DNA of 64,000 nucleotides from Oxalobacteraceae bacterium (GTDB taxonomy: Bacteria > Pseudomonadota > Gammaproteobacteria > Burkholderiales > Burkholderiaceae_D), in NCBI GenBank assembly GCA_947448025.1, contig CANFLV010000002.1, positions 106,800 to 170,799 of the forward strand. The letters run 5' to 3'. The notes under the pieces were generated by a model, which worked only from the letters and a program-made list of their open reading frames with translations, ran no database searches and was not told the origin of the DNA. Shown here piece by piece: positions 26,832 through 36,920 of the stretch. A program made the translations under genes and the position numbers. Within the stretch, counting starts at the first letter, position 1. Each line of letters starts with the position of its first letter.

Positions 26832-28224
26832 TGCAGCATCCTGCGGTAAAAGTCAGCGAGGTAACCCATCAGTTCCAGCACCATCAGCCGACCCTCTTCG
26901 ATGTAAGCCCACTTCAATTCCTGCTTCAAACCATCGACCTTGATGCGCAGGCTCTTGCCATGCAGGGCGACAACTTCACGCGGTCCGGCGCCGACCGCGC
27001 CAAGCTCGTCGGCGACCGCGCGCAGTGCGCCGGAAGTATCGATTTGCACCTGATACGCCGGCGCTCGACGGCCAGGTCGAGCAAATTGATGTAGCGCTCG
27101 ACGAGGCTGTCGATCTGCTTCGTGAGCGTCGTCGGCGCGATCCTTGCGGGGTCGAGCGGGCGCCGGCTGAAGGCCTCTATGGCCTGGATTTCACGGTTGA
27201 GTTCATTGATGCGGATCGCATTGCGGTCGAGTTCGCGCGCCATTTCTTGGGCGTGGTTGAGTTCGGTGATGTCGCGGAAAATACAATGCAGCAGGCGCTG
27301 CGCGCCGAGCTCGATCTGGCGCAGGCGGATTTCCATGTCGCGCAGCGTGCCTTCGCGCGTCATGTGGCTGGTTGTGAAACTGTATTGCTCCTGCAGCTGG
27401 GCCTGCTGCAAATGTCCGCACAGCGCCTCACGCGCAGCCGGTGCGGTGATGCTGGCAAGGTCGAGGCTGGCAAATTGCGTTGCGCTGTAGCCTAACTGAT
27501 TGCTGGCCACGTCATTCGATTCGATGAAGGCCCCGGTGTCGGGGGTCATCAGCACCACGCCTTCCGGCAAGAGCACAAACAGGGTGCGGTAGCGCAGCTC
27601 GGCTTCACGGGCGCGCGCTTCCTCAAGCGCTAGCGCTGCGGTGCGTTCGCGTACGCGCGACTCGAGCTTCTGGTTGAAGAGCCGCAAATCTTCTTCCATC
27701 TTGCGCAGCACGCGGTTCTGCTGGACTGCATTACCATAGGTCGATACCAGCATGTGCAGGATTTGCTCGCGACCTGCCGTAACTTCATAGGTCTGGCCCT
27801 CGACAGTCAGCGTTATTGCCGCGGCGACCTCGTTGGCGCACTCAGGCAGGGGCGAGGCGCCCAGTAATTGCCGTACTTGTTCCAGCAGGCGATCCTTGTC
27901 ATACGGTTTCGTCAAATAGGCTTCGGCGCCGGCATTGAGTCCGCGGATCACGTCGGCGGTGTTCGACAGCGCTGTCAGCACGATTACCGGAATGGTTTTT
28001 AGCGTTGGGTCTTGCTTGATCCGCGCGCACATTTCATAGCCGTCGATAAAAGGCATAGAAACGTCGCTGATGACCAGATCTGCGCCATCGCAGCGCAAAG
28101 CGGCCAGGCCGCTCCTGCCGTCCACGGCGACGCGGCAGGCATAGCCCTGCTCGACCAGAATACGGCGCAGCATCTCGCTTTGAATCGGACTGTCTTCAAC
28201 CACAAGAATTTTTTGCTCGCTCAT
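26828..28224 (-). CDS. REC-PAS protein with C-terminal KaiA-C/RsbU-N-like helical domain; apparent 1-nt frameshift near 27058-27063
   Basis: N-terminal REC (ILVVEDSPIQSEMLRRIL, LVISDVSMPFIDGYEMC), PAS, then the reading frame continues in the 26828..27049 ORF, whose stop overlaps the kaiB start (ATGA). Confidence 0.75.
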
Positions 28225-28248
28225 GTGCAGCCTGGTACTCGCCAAAGT

Positions 28249-29349
28249 CTAGGGTTGGGCGGATTTTGCATTCAACAGTTCCGCTATCTGTTTCGGCGCC
28301 AACGAGAAGCTGGCCGCGCCAAGTTCCACAGCGGCCTTGGGCATGCCGAACACGACACAGCTTTCTTCGCTTTGCGCCACCGTCGTGCCGCCGCCTTCGA
28401 CGATGTTTTTCATGCCGCGGGCGCCGTCGCGCCCCATGCCTGACAGCAAGATGCCGTAGACGCCTTTGCCATAGGGTGCCACGGCCGACTGGAACAGCAG
28501 GTCGATAGCCGGACGGATGCCGTCAACGGGCGCCTGATCGCGGTAAGCGAAGTAGCCACGGCTGTCAAATACCAGATGCCGGCTTTCCGCCGCAAAATAG
28601 ACGATGCCAGCGCAGGGCCGCTGGCCGTCTTGGGCGAGTTCAACCGGATGCGGGATTTCATTGCGCAGCCAGTGCAGCAAGCCGTCCTGGAATCCGGCGG
28701 AAATATGCTGTATGCAAACGACAGGGAAGGCTAGCGGGCGGGTGAGCTGGGACAGGACTTCCTTCAATGCCTGCGGTCCGCCCGTCGACGCGCCGATCGC
28801 GACCAGGGTGGGCAGCGGCAGGGCGTGCAACATCAGCGCATCGTATTTGACTGCAGCGGGCTGGACATCTACCGGCACCTGATCGGTGCGACGGCGGAAC
28901 ACATACACGCCGGAGAGGATGCGGATTTTGCTGGTGAGTTCATCGGCGACTTGCTGCATCTTGCCTTCGCCGCCAGCAGGCAACATGCGCGGTTTGGCGA
29001 TGACGTCGAGCGCGCCGGCTTCGAGCAAATGAAAAATGTTTTCGGTTTCATCCGCCTGCACCGAGATGCTCACTACCAGCACCGGCAGCGGATTGCGTTG
29101 CATCAGCCGACGAATCAGCTCGCCGCCATCCATGACCGGCATGTGAAAGTCGGTACAAACGATATCGGGCGCGGCTAGTGCGATGCGTTCCAGCGCTTCC
29201 TTGCCGTTGGCTGCCGTGCCGGCCACGGACATGCCGGGCGTTTTCGTTATCATGTCGCACAGGACCTTGCGGGTGAGCGCCGAGTCGTCGACCACGAACA
29301 CCTTGATGTCCGGCCGCAGCGGCAGTCCTTTCATTGGGATCGTGGTCAT
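28249..29349 (-). CDS. CheB-type protein-glutamate methylesterase (REC plus methylesterase)
   Basis: VFVVDDSALTRKVLCDMI; TDFHMPVMDGGELIRRLM; AIGASTGGPQALKEVLSQL; ILLSGMGRDGARGM. Confidence 0.95.
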   Translation of the reverse strand: MTTIPMKGLPLRPDIKVFVVDDSALTRKVLCDMITKTPGMSVAGTAANGKEALERIALAAPDIVCTDFHMPVMDGGELIRRLMQRNPLPVLVVSISVQADETENIFHLLEAGALDVIAKPRMLPAGGEGKMQQVADELTSKIRILSGVYVFRRRTDQVPVDVQPAAVKYDALMLHALPLPTLVAIGASTGGPQALKEVLSQLTRPLAFPVVCIQHISAGFQDGLLHWLRNEIPHPVELAQDGQRPCAGIVYFAAESRHLVFDSRGYFAYRDQAPVDGIRPAIDLLFQSAVAPYGKGVYGILLSGMGRDGARGMKNIVEGGGTTVAQSEESCVVFGMPKAAVELGAASFSLAPKQIAELLNAKSAQP

Positions 29350-29364
29350 GTTTTCTCTGTTTAT

Positions 29365-31629
29365 TCAGATCAATCTGTCCAGGCATTCGATCAATGCCCG
29401 TTGGTCAAAGGCAGACTTGGCAATGTAAGCATTCGCACCTGCTTCCAGGCCGCGCAGCTTGTCGACGTCGCTCGCCTGCGTCGTCACGAGTACCACTGGC
29501 AGTGCTGCATGGCGATCCTCCTGGCGCAGTTTGCGCGTGAGCTGCAAGCCATCCATATTAGGCATCTGTATATCCGTGACCAGTGCGTCGAAGCTGGCGG
29601 CGGTCAGCTTCAGGTATGCATCGCGGCCATCTACGGCGGTCGTTACGGCGTAGCCGGCGGCTTCGAGGATGCGTTTTTCCTGGGTACGCGTGGTCAGACT
29701 GTCCTCGGCAAGCAGGATCGTGCGGCGCACGGATTTTTTCGTTGTCGTTGCGAGGGCGACATGACTGCTGCCGCCCAGGCGGCTGGCGCTGCGCATGAGT
29801 GCGCGGGCATTGAGCACGACACAGATGTCGCCATTGTCACGGATGGTCACGCCGGTAAGATGGCGCATGCCTTGCAGCAGCCGGCTCTGCTGGTGCAGCA
29901 TCACTTCTTCTTCGCCGACCATGTCTTGCACGATCAGGCCGAGCGTGGCGTCGCCTGATTCGATGATCACGCAGTTCAGGCGCCCTTGCGCCGGCAGCGC
30001 CGGCCCCGACGGATCGTCTGGCAAGCTGAGCAGGGTGTGAAGGGCGCCCAGCTGGAGTACCTGCCCCAGCACTTGGACGACCTGTTTGCCTTCGATGGTG
30101 TAGATGTTCTCGCGTTCGATAAACAGCGAGCGGCGGATCTGGTCCGCCGGCAGTGCGAAGTGCTGGCCGCCGGCGCGCACCAGCAGGACCCGCATGGTCG
30201 CCAGCGTGACGGGCAGGTCGATGCGTACAGACAGGCCTTGCGCGGGTGTGGATTCGAGGCTGATCTGGCCTTTTAATCGTTCGACATTGACGCGCGCCAC
30301 GCCGAGCCCGACGCCGCGACCCGAGGTTTCCGTGATGAAGCGGCTTGTTGACAAGCCGTTGGCGTTCAAAACCAGCATCTGCACCTGGGCCACGCTCATT
30401 TCCGCAAGCTCGCGTTCGCTTACCAGCTTGCGCTTGAGCGCGACCTTGGCGATCATGTCGACGTCCAGCCCGGCGCCATCGTCGGACACTGTGATGACGA
30501 TGCGCGAACTGGTTTGTATCGCGCGCAGGCGGATCAGCGCTACGCCTGGCTTGCCGGCTTGTTCGCGCATGTCGGGTAACTCGATGCCATGGTCGACCGC
30601 ATTGCGCAGTAAATGCGTGAGCGGGTCCTTCATCTCTTCGAGGATGCGTTTGTCGACGGCCAGATCGCCGCCTTCGATAAGCAGTTCGGCGCGCTTGCCT
30701 TTATCCTTGGCCAGGTCATGCACCATACGCGGAAACAGGCCAAACAGCGTTTGCATCGGCAGCAGGCGCAGCTCGCGGATGCGCTCGCACAATACTTCCG
30801 TGACGTGGGTCAGGCGCGTACTATCCTGGCGCAAGCTGGCGCGCAGGGTCTCGAGCTGCTGTGCGAGCTGTCGCAGACAGGTCCTGCTGTCGCTGTCGCC
30901 GCACCTGCCGGCGCCCAAGCGTTCGTCGATTTGCGCCGCCAGCGCGTCGACTTCTTCAAGACGGCGCGCGATACTGCCGCGGTTCACGCGCAGCTCGCCG
31001 GAGTGCTTGAGTAAGGCGTCCAGTTTCTCGGTCGGTACGCGCACGGATTCGATGCGAAATGGCGCTGTGGACGAAGGCGCAATGCTGGAAGGCGGCGCTG
31101 CGCTGGCAATGACCGGTTGAGGCACATCGATGTGCGGCAACGGCAGTGTTGCTGACATTGGGGAAGCTGCGGCCACGCCCGCTTGGGCGACCGGCAATGC
31201 GGGTGCCGGCACAACGGGCGGTGTCGCTAGTAATGCGGCCGTTTGCGGGCCTGGCACGGTGGGTGCCGTCAGCGCCGCCAGTTCGGCGCCAAGGTCGACT
31301 TGCGCATCCTCGCCGCTGGTCGCTTCGCGGGTAAGGGCGGCGAACGCTTTGAGGCAACGCCCCAGCTTTCCGGCTTGATCCGCAATGCTCACCTCGCCGC
31401 GCTGGCATGCTGCCAGCACATCTTCAAAATGGTGCGCAAGGGATTCGATATCGGCGAGGCCAATCACGCGCGCGGCGCCCTTAAGGCTATGCGCTGCGCG
31501 CAGCATGTCGGCGATGAGCGTGCTGCTCGCCTCTGCGCGCTCCAGGCTCAGCAATGCCACGTCGAGCAGGTGCAGATGCTCCTGGCTTTCGACGGCAAAT
31601 AGTTCGAGCAAGCCAGGATCAGTGATCAT
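29365..31629 (-). CDS. CheA-type hybrid histidine kinase with C-terminal receiver (WspE-like)
   Basis: HPt RAAHSLKGAARVIGL; HLLRNAVDHGIELPDMR; GRGVGLGVARVNVERLKG; C-terminal REC TDIQMPNMDGLQLTRKL. Confidence 0.95.
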   Translation of the reverse strand: MITDPGLLELFAVESQEHLHLLDVALLSLERAEASSTLIADMLRAAHSLKGAARVIGLADIESLAHHFEDVLAACQRGEVSIADQAGKLGRCLKAFAALTREATSGEDAQVDLGAELAALTAPTVPGPQTAALLATPPVVPAPALPVAQAGVAAASPMSATLPLPHIDVPQPVIASAAPPSSIAPSSTAPFRIESVRVPTEKLDALLKHSGELRVNRGSIARRLEEVDALAAQIDERLGAGRCGDSDSRTCLRQLAQQLETLRASLRQDSTRLTHVTEVLCERIRELRLLPMQTLFGLFPRMVHDLAKDKGKRAELLIEGGDLAVDKRILEEMKDPLTHLLRNAVDHGIELPDMREQAGKPGVALIRLRAIQTSSRIVITVSDDGAGLDVDMIAKVALKRKLVSERELAEMSVAQVQMLVLNANGLSTSRFITETSGRGVGLGVARVNVERLKGQISLESTPAQGLSVRIDLPVTLATMRVLLVRAGGQHFALPADQIRRSLFIERENIYTIEGKQVVQVLGQVLQLGALHTLLSLPDDPSGPALPAQGRLNCVIIESGDATLGLIVQDMVGEEEVMLHQQSRLLQGMRHLTGVTIRDNGDICVVLNARALMRSASRLGGSSHVALATTTKKSVRRTILLAEDSLTTRTQEKRILEAAGYAVTTAVDGRDAYLKLTAASFDALVTDIQMPNMDGLQLTRKLRQEDRHAALPVVLVTTQASDVDKLRGLEAGANAYIAKSAFDQRALIECLDRLI

Positions 31630-31654
31630 TGCTTTGCGTCGCTTTCTAATATTC

Positions 31655-32719
31655 TCAGGGGACTACATCAACGAACATACTGGTGCGTTCGAGCAAGTCA
31701 GAGACATCCAGTACGGGGACTTCCTGGTCATTCCAATGCACCAGGCCGCTCAAACAGGATTCGTCGAATTTATGCAGGCAGGCAGGCAGGTGCGATGCAT
31801 CCTGTACCTGCATGGGCGCCACCTGTTCCACGCTCTCGACAAGGATGCCGAACAGGCCGAAGGCAGGCGTGCGCATGACCACCACTCTGGTAAGCGCCTG
31901 CGTGGTGCCGAGATGCAGCGCGGCCCGCAAATCGAGCAGCGTCAAGGCATCGCCGCGCAAATTCATGCAACCGGCAATGTTTGCGGGACAGGCCGGTAAC
32001 AGCGCAACGCTCTGGATCGACGTAAATTCCTGCACGCACTCGATGCCGATGCCAAAGCTTTCGCCGCCCATGCGGATAATCGCCAGCATGGCGGTGCCGT
32101 TCGGTTCTTGCGGCAAGCTGATGCTAGCGATGCGGCCTGCGCGTGCCTGCAATACCTGCTGTGCCGCCGCGTCAAATTGGTGCCACGGGAAATGTGCATG
32201 CGCGCGTGGCATGGCCTTGAGCACATCGTCCACTAATGGCCTGGTAGTGGTCTGCTCTTCCTGCGTAGACTGTTTCAATTCCGCCAGTAAGACCGCTGGA
32301 TGGGAAAACAGCCCCGCCACATCAATAACGGTGATCAATTCCTGTTGGCTGCTACGGACTTGCCCGCATATCAATCTTGCATTGCTTTCCGGTGTGATCG
32401 AGGCGGGCAGGGGCGCAATATCAGCCACCCGGATGTCTTGTAATTCACAGACGTCGCTGACCACCATGGCCAATTGCTGACCTGCATGCTCGAGCACGAT
32501 GACAACATCGTCGAGAGCATAAACGGGGGGCAGCTTGCCGACCAACGCGGCAAAATTAAATACGGCAATAATGTCGCCTCGGCAGTTTAGCGTACCGGCG
32601 AGGCAGGGCAGAGCGTCTTCGACGACAGTCAGTTTCGGCAGCTTGAACAGCGCCTTCACCGACGCGCCAGGGATGGCATACGGTTGGCTTGAAAAATGGA
32701 AAATGATATTCATTGCCAT
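31655..32719 (-). CDS. Tandem CheW-domain coupling protein
   Basis: Two CheW-like halves (LPCLAGTLNCRGDIIAVFNFAAL; LPACPANIAGCMNLRGDALTLLDLRAAL). Confidence 0.9.
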   Translation of the reverse strand: MAMNIIFHFSSQPYAIPGASVKALFKLPKLTVVEDALPCLAGTLNCRGDIIAVFNFAALVGKLPPVYALDDVVIVLEHAGQQLAMVVSDVCELQDIRVADIAPLPASITPESNARLICGQVRSSQQELITVIDVAGLFSHPAVLLAELKQSTQEEQTTTRPLVDDVLKAMPRAHAHFPWHQFDAAAQQVLQARAGRIASISLPQEPNGTAMLAIIRMGGESFGIGIECVQEFTSIQSVALLPACPANIAGCMNLRGDALTLLDLRAALHLGTTQALTRVVVMRTPAFGLFGILVESVEQVAPMQVQDASHLPACLHKFDESCLSGLVHWNDQEVPVLDVSDLLERTSMFVDVVP

Positions 32720-33062
32720 AGCAAAATTTCGCGCATGCAGGCGCTTTTCCTTGATTCATACTAGAACCGCGAATTACTTATCGCAAGTATCACATTCACA
32801 ATTAAGCGAATTATTTATTTTCTTTCGGGAAAATTTTAAGATGTCGTGCGGACGGAAAATTTCACCTTGCTAGACTTACAGTGCAGGTGCGCGCAAGGCG
32901 ATTTTCATTTCAAGGGGATGGGGGAAAGACGGCAAGAGGAGAGGAACAGCAGAAAATATGTCGAGGGGGTCTGGGCGGCTGTTTTGCCCATCGACCTTAG
33001 TGTAGTCCCGCGACGCGAGCGAGCATCGCAGGACTTTCTTGTAGCTTAATTAGCGCCAGTAT

Positions 33063-34973
33063 TTAACCCGCCATCCCCAGCAACATCGCATTCAGACGCT
33101 TCACGAAAGCCGCCGGATCACTCAGCGCGCCACCTTCAGCGAGCAGGGCTTGATCGAACAAAATATTGGCCCAGTCATCGAACTTGCCATCTTCATATTT
33201 CAAGCGCTGCACGAGTGGATGGTCAGGATTGATTTCAAGGATAGGCTTGGAATCCGGCGCGTTCTGTCCGGCGGCCTTGAGCATGCGCATCAGGTTGCCT
33301 GACAATTCATGCTCGTCGGCGACCAGGCAGGCCGGCGAATCGGTCAGGCGGAAAGTGACGCGCACATCCTTGGCCTTGTCGGCCAGTGCCGCTTTCATTT
33401 TCTCGGTCAAGTCCTTGTAACCGGCTTCGGTTTCTTCATGCTGCTTTTTCTCGGCTTCGTCTTCGAGCTTGCCCAGGTCGAGATCGCCCTTGGCCACCGA
33501 GACCAGTTCCTTGCCTTCGAATTCAGTCAGGAAGGACAGCATCCATTCATCGACGCGATCGGTCAGCAGCAGGACTTCGACGCCCTTCTTGCGGAAGATT
33601 TCGAGGTGCGGGCTGTTCTTGGCCGCGGCATACGAATCGGCGGTCGCGTAGTAAATCTTTTCCTGGCCTTCTTTTACGCGGCCGAGGTAGTCGGCAAACG
33701 AAACTGTCTGCGCGTCGTCCTCATTGTGCGTCGAAGCGAAGCGCAAGAGCTTTGCGATGCGATCCTTGTTGCCGGCGTCCTCGCCGATGCCTTCTTTGAT
33801 AACCTGACCGAATTCTTTCCAGAAGGTCGCGTATTTGTCTTTCTTGTCCTGCTCTTCCGCATTCGCGATTTCTTCGAGCATGGCCAAGACGCGCTTGGTC
33901 GAGCCTTCGCGGATCACGCGCACATCGCGGGATTCCTGCAGCAATTCGCGCGAGACGTTCAGCGGCAAATCGTTCGAGTCGATCACGCCCTTGACGAAGC
34001 GCAGGTAGATCGGCATGAGCTGCTCGGCGTCGTCCATGATGAAGACGCGCTTCACATACAGCTTGATGCCGCCGCGCTTGTTACGGTCCCACAGGTCGAA
34101 CGGTGCATGTGCCGGAATGTAGAGCAGCTGGGTATATTCGCTACGGCCTTCGACGCGGTTATGCGTGTGCGTGAGCGGTTCCTGATGATCATGCGCGACA
34201 TGCTTGTAGAACTCGTCGTACTGTTCCGGCGTGATGTCGGATTTGCTACGGGCCCACAAGGCGCTGGCCTGGTTGACGGTCTCGTATTCTTCCTTGAGAA
34301 CGGTTTCCTTTTTCTCTTCGTCCCACTCTTCCTTTTGCATCAGGATCGGCAGCTGGATATGGTCTGAATATTTGCGGATGATGGATTTCAGCTTCCACGA
34401 CGACAGGAATTCATCTTCGCCCTCACGCAGATGCAGCGTGATAGTCGTGCCGCGGCTGGCCTTGTCGATCGGTTCGACCGTGAAGTCGCCTTCGCCGGCG
34501 GATTCCCAGCGCACGCCGTCGGCAGCTTTGCTACCGGCGCGGCGGGTCTCGACTGTAATGCGGTCGGCGATAATGAAGGCCGAATAAAAGCCGACGCCAA
34601 ACTGACCGATCAGAGCCGCGTCTTTTTGCTGGTCGCCGGACAGGTTCGAGAAGAATTCCTTGGTGCCGGATTTGGCGATCGTGCCGAGGTGTTCGACGGC
34701 TTCATCGCGGCTCATGCCGATGCCGTTGTCGGCGATGGTGATCGTGCGGGCGTCCTTGTCGAAGCCGATTCGGATTTGCAGATCCGGGTCTTCCTCGTAC
34801 AAGGCAGCATTGTGGATGCCCTCGAAGCGCAATTTGTCCGACGCGTCTGATGCGTTCGAGACCAGCTCGCGCAGGAAAATTTCCTTGTTCGAGTACAGCG
34901 AGTGGATCATCAGCTGCAGCAATTGTTTGACTTCGGCCTGGAAGCCCAGGGTTTGTTTGTCTGATTCAGCCAT
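33063..34973 (-). CDS. htpG: Molecular chaperone HtpG (Hsp90)
   Basis: [68 protein letters not shown]; start at MAESDKQ. Confidence 0.97.
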   Translation of the reverse strand: MAESDKQTLGFQAEVKQLLQLMIHSLYSNKEIFLRELVSNASDASDKLRFEGIHNAALYEEDPDLQIRIGFDKDARTITIADNGIGMSRDEAVEHLGTIAKSGTKEFFSNLSGDQQKDAALIGQFGVGFYSAFIIADRITVETRRAGSKAADGVRWESAGEGDFTVEPIDKASRGTTITLHLREGEDEFLSSWKLKSIIRKYSDHIQLPILMQKEEWDEEKKETVLKEEYETVNQASALWARSKSDITPEQYDEFYKHVAHDHQEPLTHTHNRVEGRSEYTQLLYIPAHAPFDLWDRNKRGGIKLYVKRVFIMDDAEQLMPIYLRFVKGVIDSNDLPLNVSRELLQESRDVRVIREGSTKRVLAMLEEIANAEEQDKKDKYATFWKEFGQVIKEGIGEDAGNKDRIAKLLRFASTHNEDDAQTVSFADYLGRVKEGQEKIYYATADSYAAAKNSPHLEIFRKKGVEVLLLTDRVDEWMLSFLTEFEGKELVSVAKGDLDLGKLEDEAEKKQHEETEAGYKDLTEKMKAALADKAKDVRVTFRLTDSPACLVADEHELSGNLMRMLKAAGQNAPDSKPILEINPDHPLVQRLKYEDGKFDDWANILFDQALLAEGGALSDPAAFVKRLNAMLLGMAG

Positions 34974-35226
34974 GGTTTGCCTCGAATTTGATGTTAAGTA
35001 ATGGATCCCGCGGGCGGGATCGGTGAAATTGCCATTCAGTCTTGCTGCCTGCAGCGACGTTCTGCCGCAGCGAATCTTGGATTTTGGGATGAATATCTGC
35101 ATTTCAAGACCGACCACGCAAATCTTGCATCGCCCTTCCTGACCCGAGAGCGCCGCTTGCAGTAAAATCACAGGCTAGCAAGCGCTGCCGCATCCATCGT
35201 GGCGCATACACAATTCGGGAGCCTGC

Positions 35227-35685
35227 ATGTCTTATTACGAAAAACTCAACGCCCTGCATATCGACTTGCCTGCCGTGGCTACGCCGGCAGCAGCCTATGT
35301 GATGTTTGTCCAGAGCGGGAACATGGTCTTCCTATCCGGGCACATCGCCAAGAAAGACGGCAAACCATGGGTCGGCCAGCTCGGCAAGACCATGGCCACC
35401 GACGAAGGCAAGCTGGCGGCGCGCGCCGTCGCCATTGACTTGATGGCGACCCTGCAGGCAGCCTGCGGCGGCGACCTCAATCGCGTCAAGCGCATCGTCA
35501 AGGTCATGAGCCTGGTGAACTCTACCGGTGACTTTACTGAACAGCATCTGGTCACCAATGGCGCCTCCGAATTGTTCGGTGAAGTCTTCGGTGCGGCCGG
35601 CGTGCATGCGCGCTCGGCCTTTGGCGTGGCGCAGATCCCGCTGGGCGCCTGTGTCGAAATCGAACTGATCGCGGAAATCGCCTGA
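35227..35685 (+). CDS. RidA/YjgF-family protein
   Basis: VFLSGHIAKKDGKPWVGQLGKTM; RIVKVMSLVNSTGDFTEQHLVTNGASELFGEVFG; ARSAFGVAQIPLGACVEIELIAEI. Confidence 0.9.
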   Translation: MSYYEKLNALHIDLPAVATPAAAYVMFVQSGNMVFLSGHIAKKDGKPWVGQLGKTMATDEGKLAARAVAIDLMATLQAACGGDLNRVKRIVKVMSLVNSTGDFTEQHLVTNGASELFGEVFGAAGVHARSAFGVAQIPLGACVEIELIAEIA

Positions 35686-35710
35686 ACCATCCCCACCGAA
35701 TGAGAGCAGC

Positions 35711-36907
35711 ATGAAATTAGAAAACCCGGCACCAATCGACTGGAAATTCGCGAAACGCGCACTGCAGCTGCAAAGCTCGGCCATCCGCGAAATCCTCAAG
35801 ATCACGATGCGCCCCGATATTACGTCCTTCGCCGGCGGCTTGCCGTCGCCGGAGACCTTTCCGGTGGAGCGCATGCAGGCTGCCTTCGATACGGTCCTGT
35901 CGCGCAATGGTAAGGTCGCGCTGCAATACGGCCCCACCGATGGCTATGCGCCGTTGCGTGAATGGGTCGCCAATTCACTGTCGATTCCAGGATCACAGAT
36001 TTCGCCGGATCAGGTCCTGATGGTCTCGGGTTCGCAGCAAGGTCTGGACCTGCTCGGTAAAGTCCTGATCGATGAAGGCAGCAAGGTACTGGTTGAGACG
36101 CCGAGTTATCTAGGCGCGCTGCAGGCGTTTTCAGTCTACGGACCGGAGTTCGTGTCGCTGCCGACCGATGAACATGGTCTGCAGCCGGAAGCCGTTGCCG
36201 GCATCGGTCATGATGCGAGTCTCTTATATGCACTGCCGAATTTTCAGAACCCGACCGGGCGCACGCTGTCGCTGGAGCGTCGCACCGCGCTCGTCGCCTC
36301 CTGCGCACAGCTCGGCTTGCCACTGATCGAAGACGATCCTTACGGTGAACTCAGCTACCGCAGCGCGCGCCTGCCGAAGATGCTGAACATGAATCCGGAT
36401 GGCGTGATCTACATGGGCTCGTTCTCGAAAGTCCTCACGCCCGGTATCCGCCTCGGTTATGTCGTCGCCCCGGCGCCGCTGACGCGCAAGCTCGAGCAAG
36501 CCAAGCAGGCGACTGATTTGCATACAGCCCAGCTGACGCAAATGGTCGTGCATGAAGTGATCAAGGATGGCTTCCTCGAGCAGCATGTGCCGACCATACG
36601 CGCGCTGTATGCGAACCAGTGCGACGTGATGCTGGCCGCGCTGACGGAATTCTTTCCGGCCGGCGTCGAATGGACCAAGCCCGAAGGTGGCATGTTCATC
36701 TGGGTCACGCTGCCTGCGCATATGGACAGCACGGCGCTGCTGGCAGAAGCGATCGAACACAAGATCGCCTTCGTGCCGGGTGCCTCGTTCTATGCGAACG
36801 CGCCGCAGCACAATACTTTCCGCCTGAGTTTCGTCACCGTGCCGCCGGAAAAAATCCGCGCCGGCATGGAAGTCCTCGGCAAGTTGATTGCCCGTCATTT
36901 AACTTAA
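35711..36907 (+). CDS. PLP-dependent aminotransferase (LysN / 2-aminoadipate aminotransferase-like)
   Basis: ITSFAGGLPSPETFP; VSGSQQGLDLLGKVL; GSFSKVLTPGIRLGYVVAP; PEGGMFIWVTLP. Confidence 0.92.
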   Translation: MKLENPAPIDWKFAKRALQLQSSAIREILKITMRPDITSFAGGLPSPETFPVERMQAAFDTVLSRNGKVALQYGPTDGYAPLREWVANSLSIPGSQISPDQVLMVSGSQQGLDLLGKVLIDEGSKVLVETPSYLGALQAFSVYGPEFVSLPTDEHGLQPEAVAGIGHDASLLYALPNFQNPTGRTLSLERRTALVASCAQLGLPLIEDDPYGELSYRSARLPKMLNMNPDGVIYMGSFSKVLTPGIRLGYVVAPAPLTRKLEQAKQATDLHTAQLTQMVVHEVIKDGFLEQHVPTIRALYANQCDVMLAALTEFFPAGVEWTKPEGGMFIWVTLPAHMDSTALLAEAIEHKIAFVPGASFYANAPQHNTFRLSFVTVPPEKIRAGMEVLGKLIARHLT

Positions 36908-36920
36908 GCGAGGCAAGCGG

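Noticed and set aside
26926-27049. C-terminal ~40 aa of the 439-aa REC-PAS ORF as a real terminus
   Set aside because: Composition (RCKSILPAHCARSPTSLARSAPDRVKLSPCMARACASRSMV) is typical of out-of-frame GC-rich DNA; the alternative frame is domain-like and coupled to kaiB.
33309-34367. 352-aa plus-strand ORF opposite htpG
   Set aside because: Shadow of htpG, which is unambiguous.
34998-35220. Possible tRNA or small RNA upstream of the RidA gene
   Set aside because: Short GC-rich inverted repeats (ATCCCGCGGGCGGGAT) only; no cloverleaf or conserved TPsiC arm seen.
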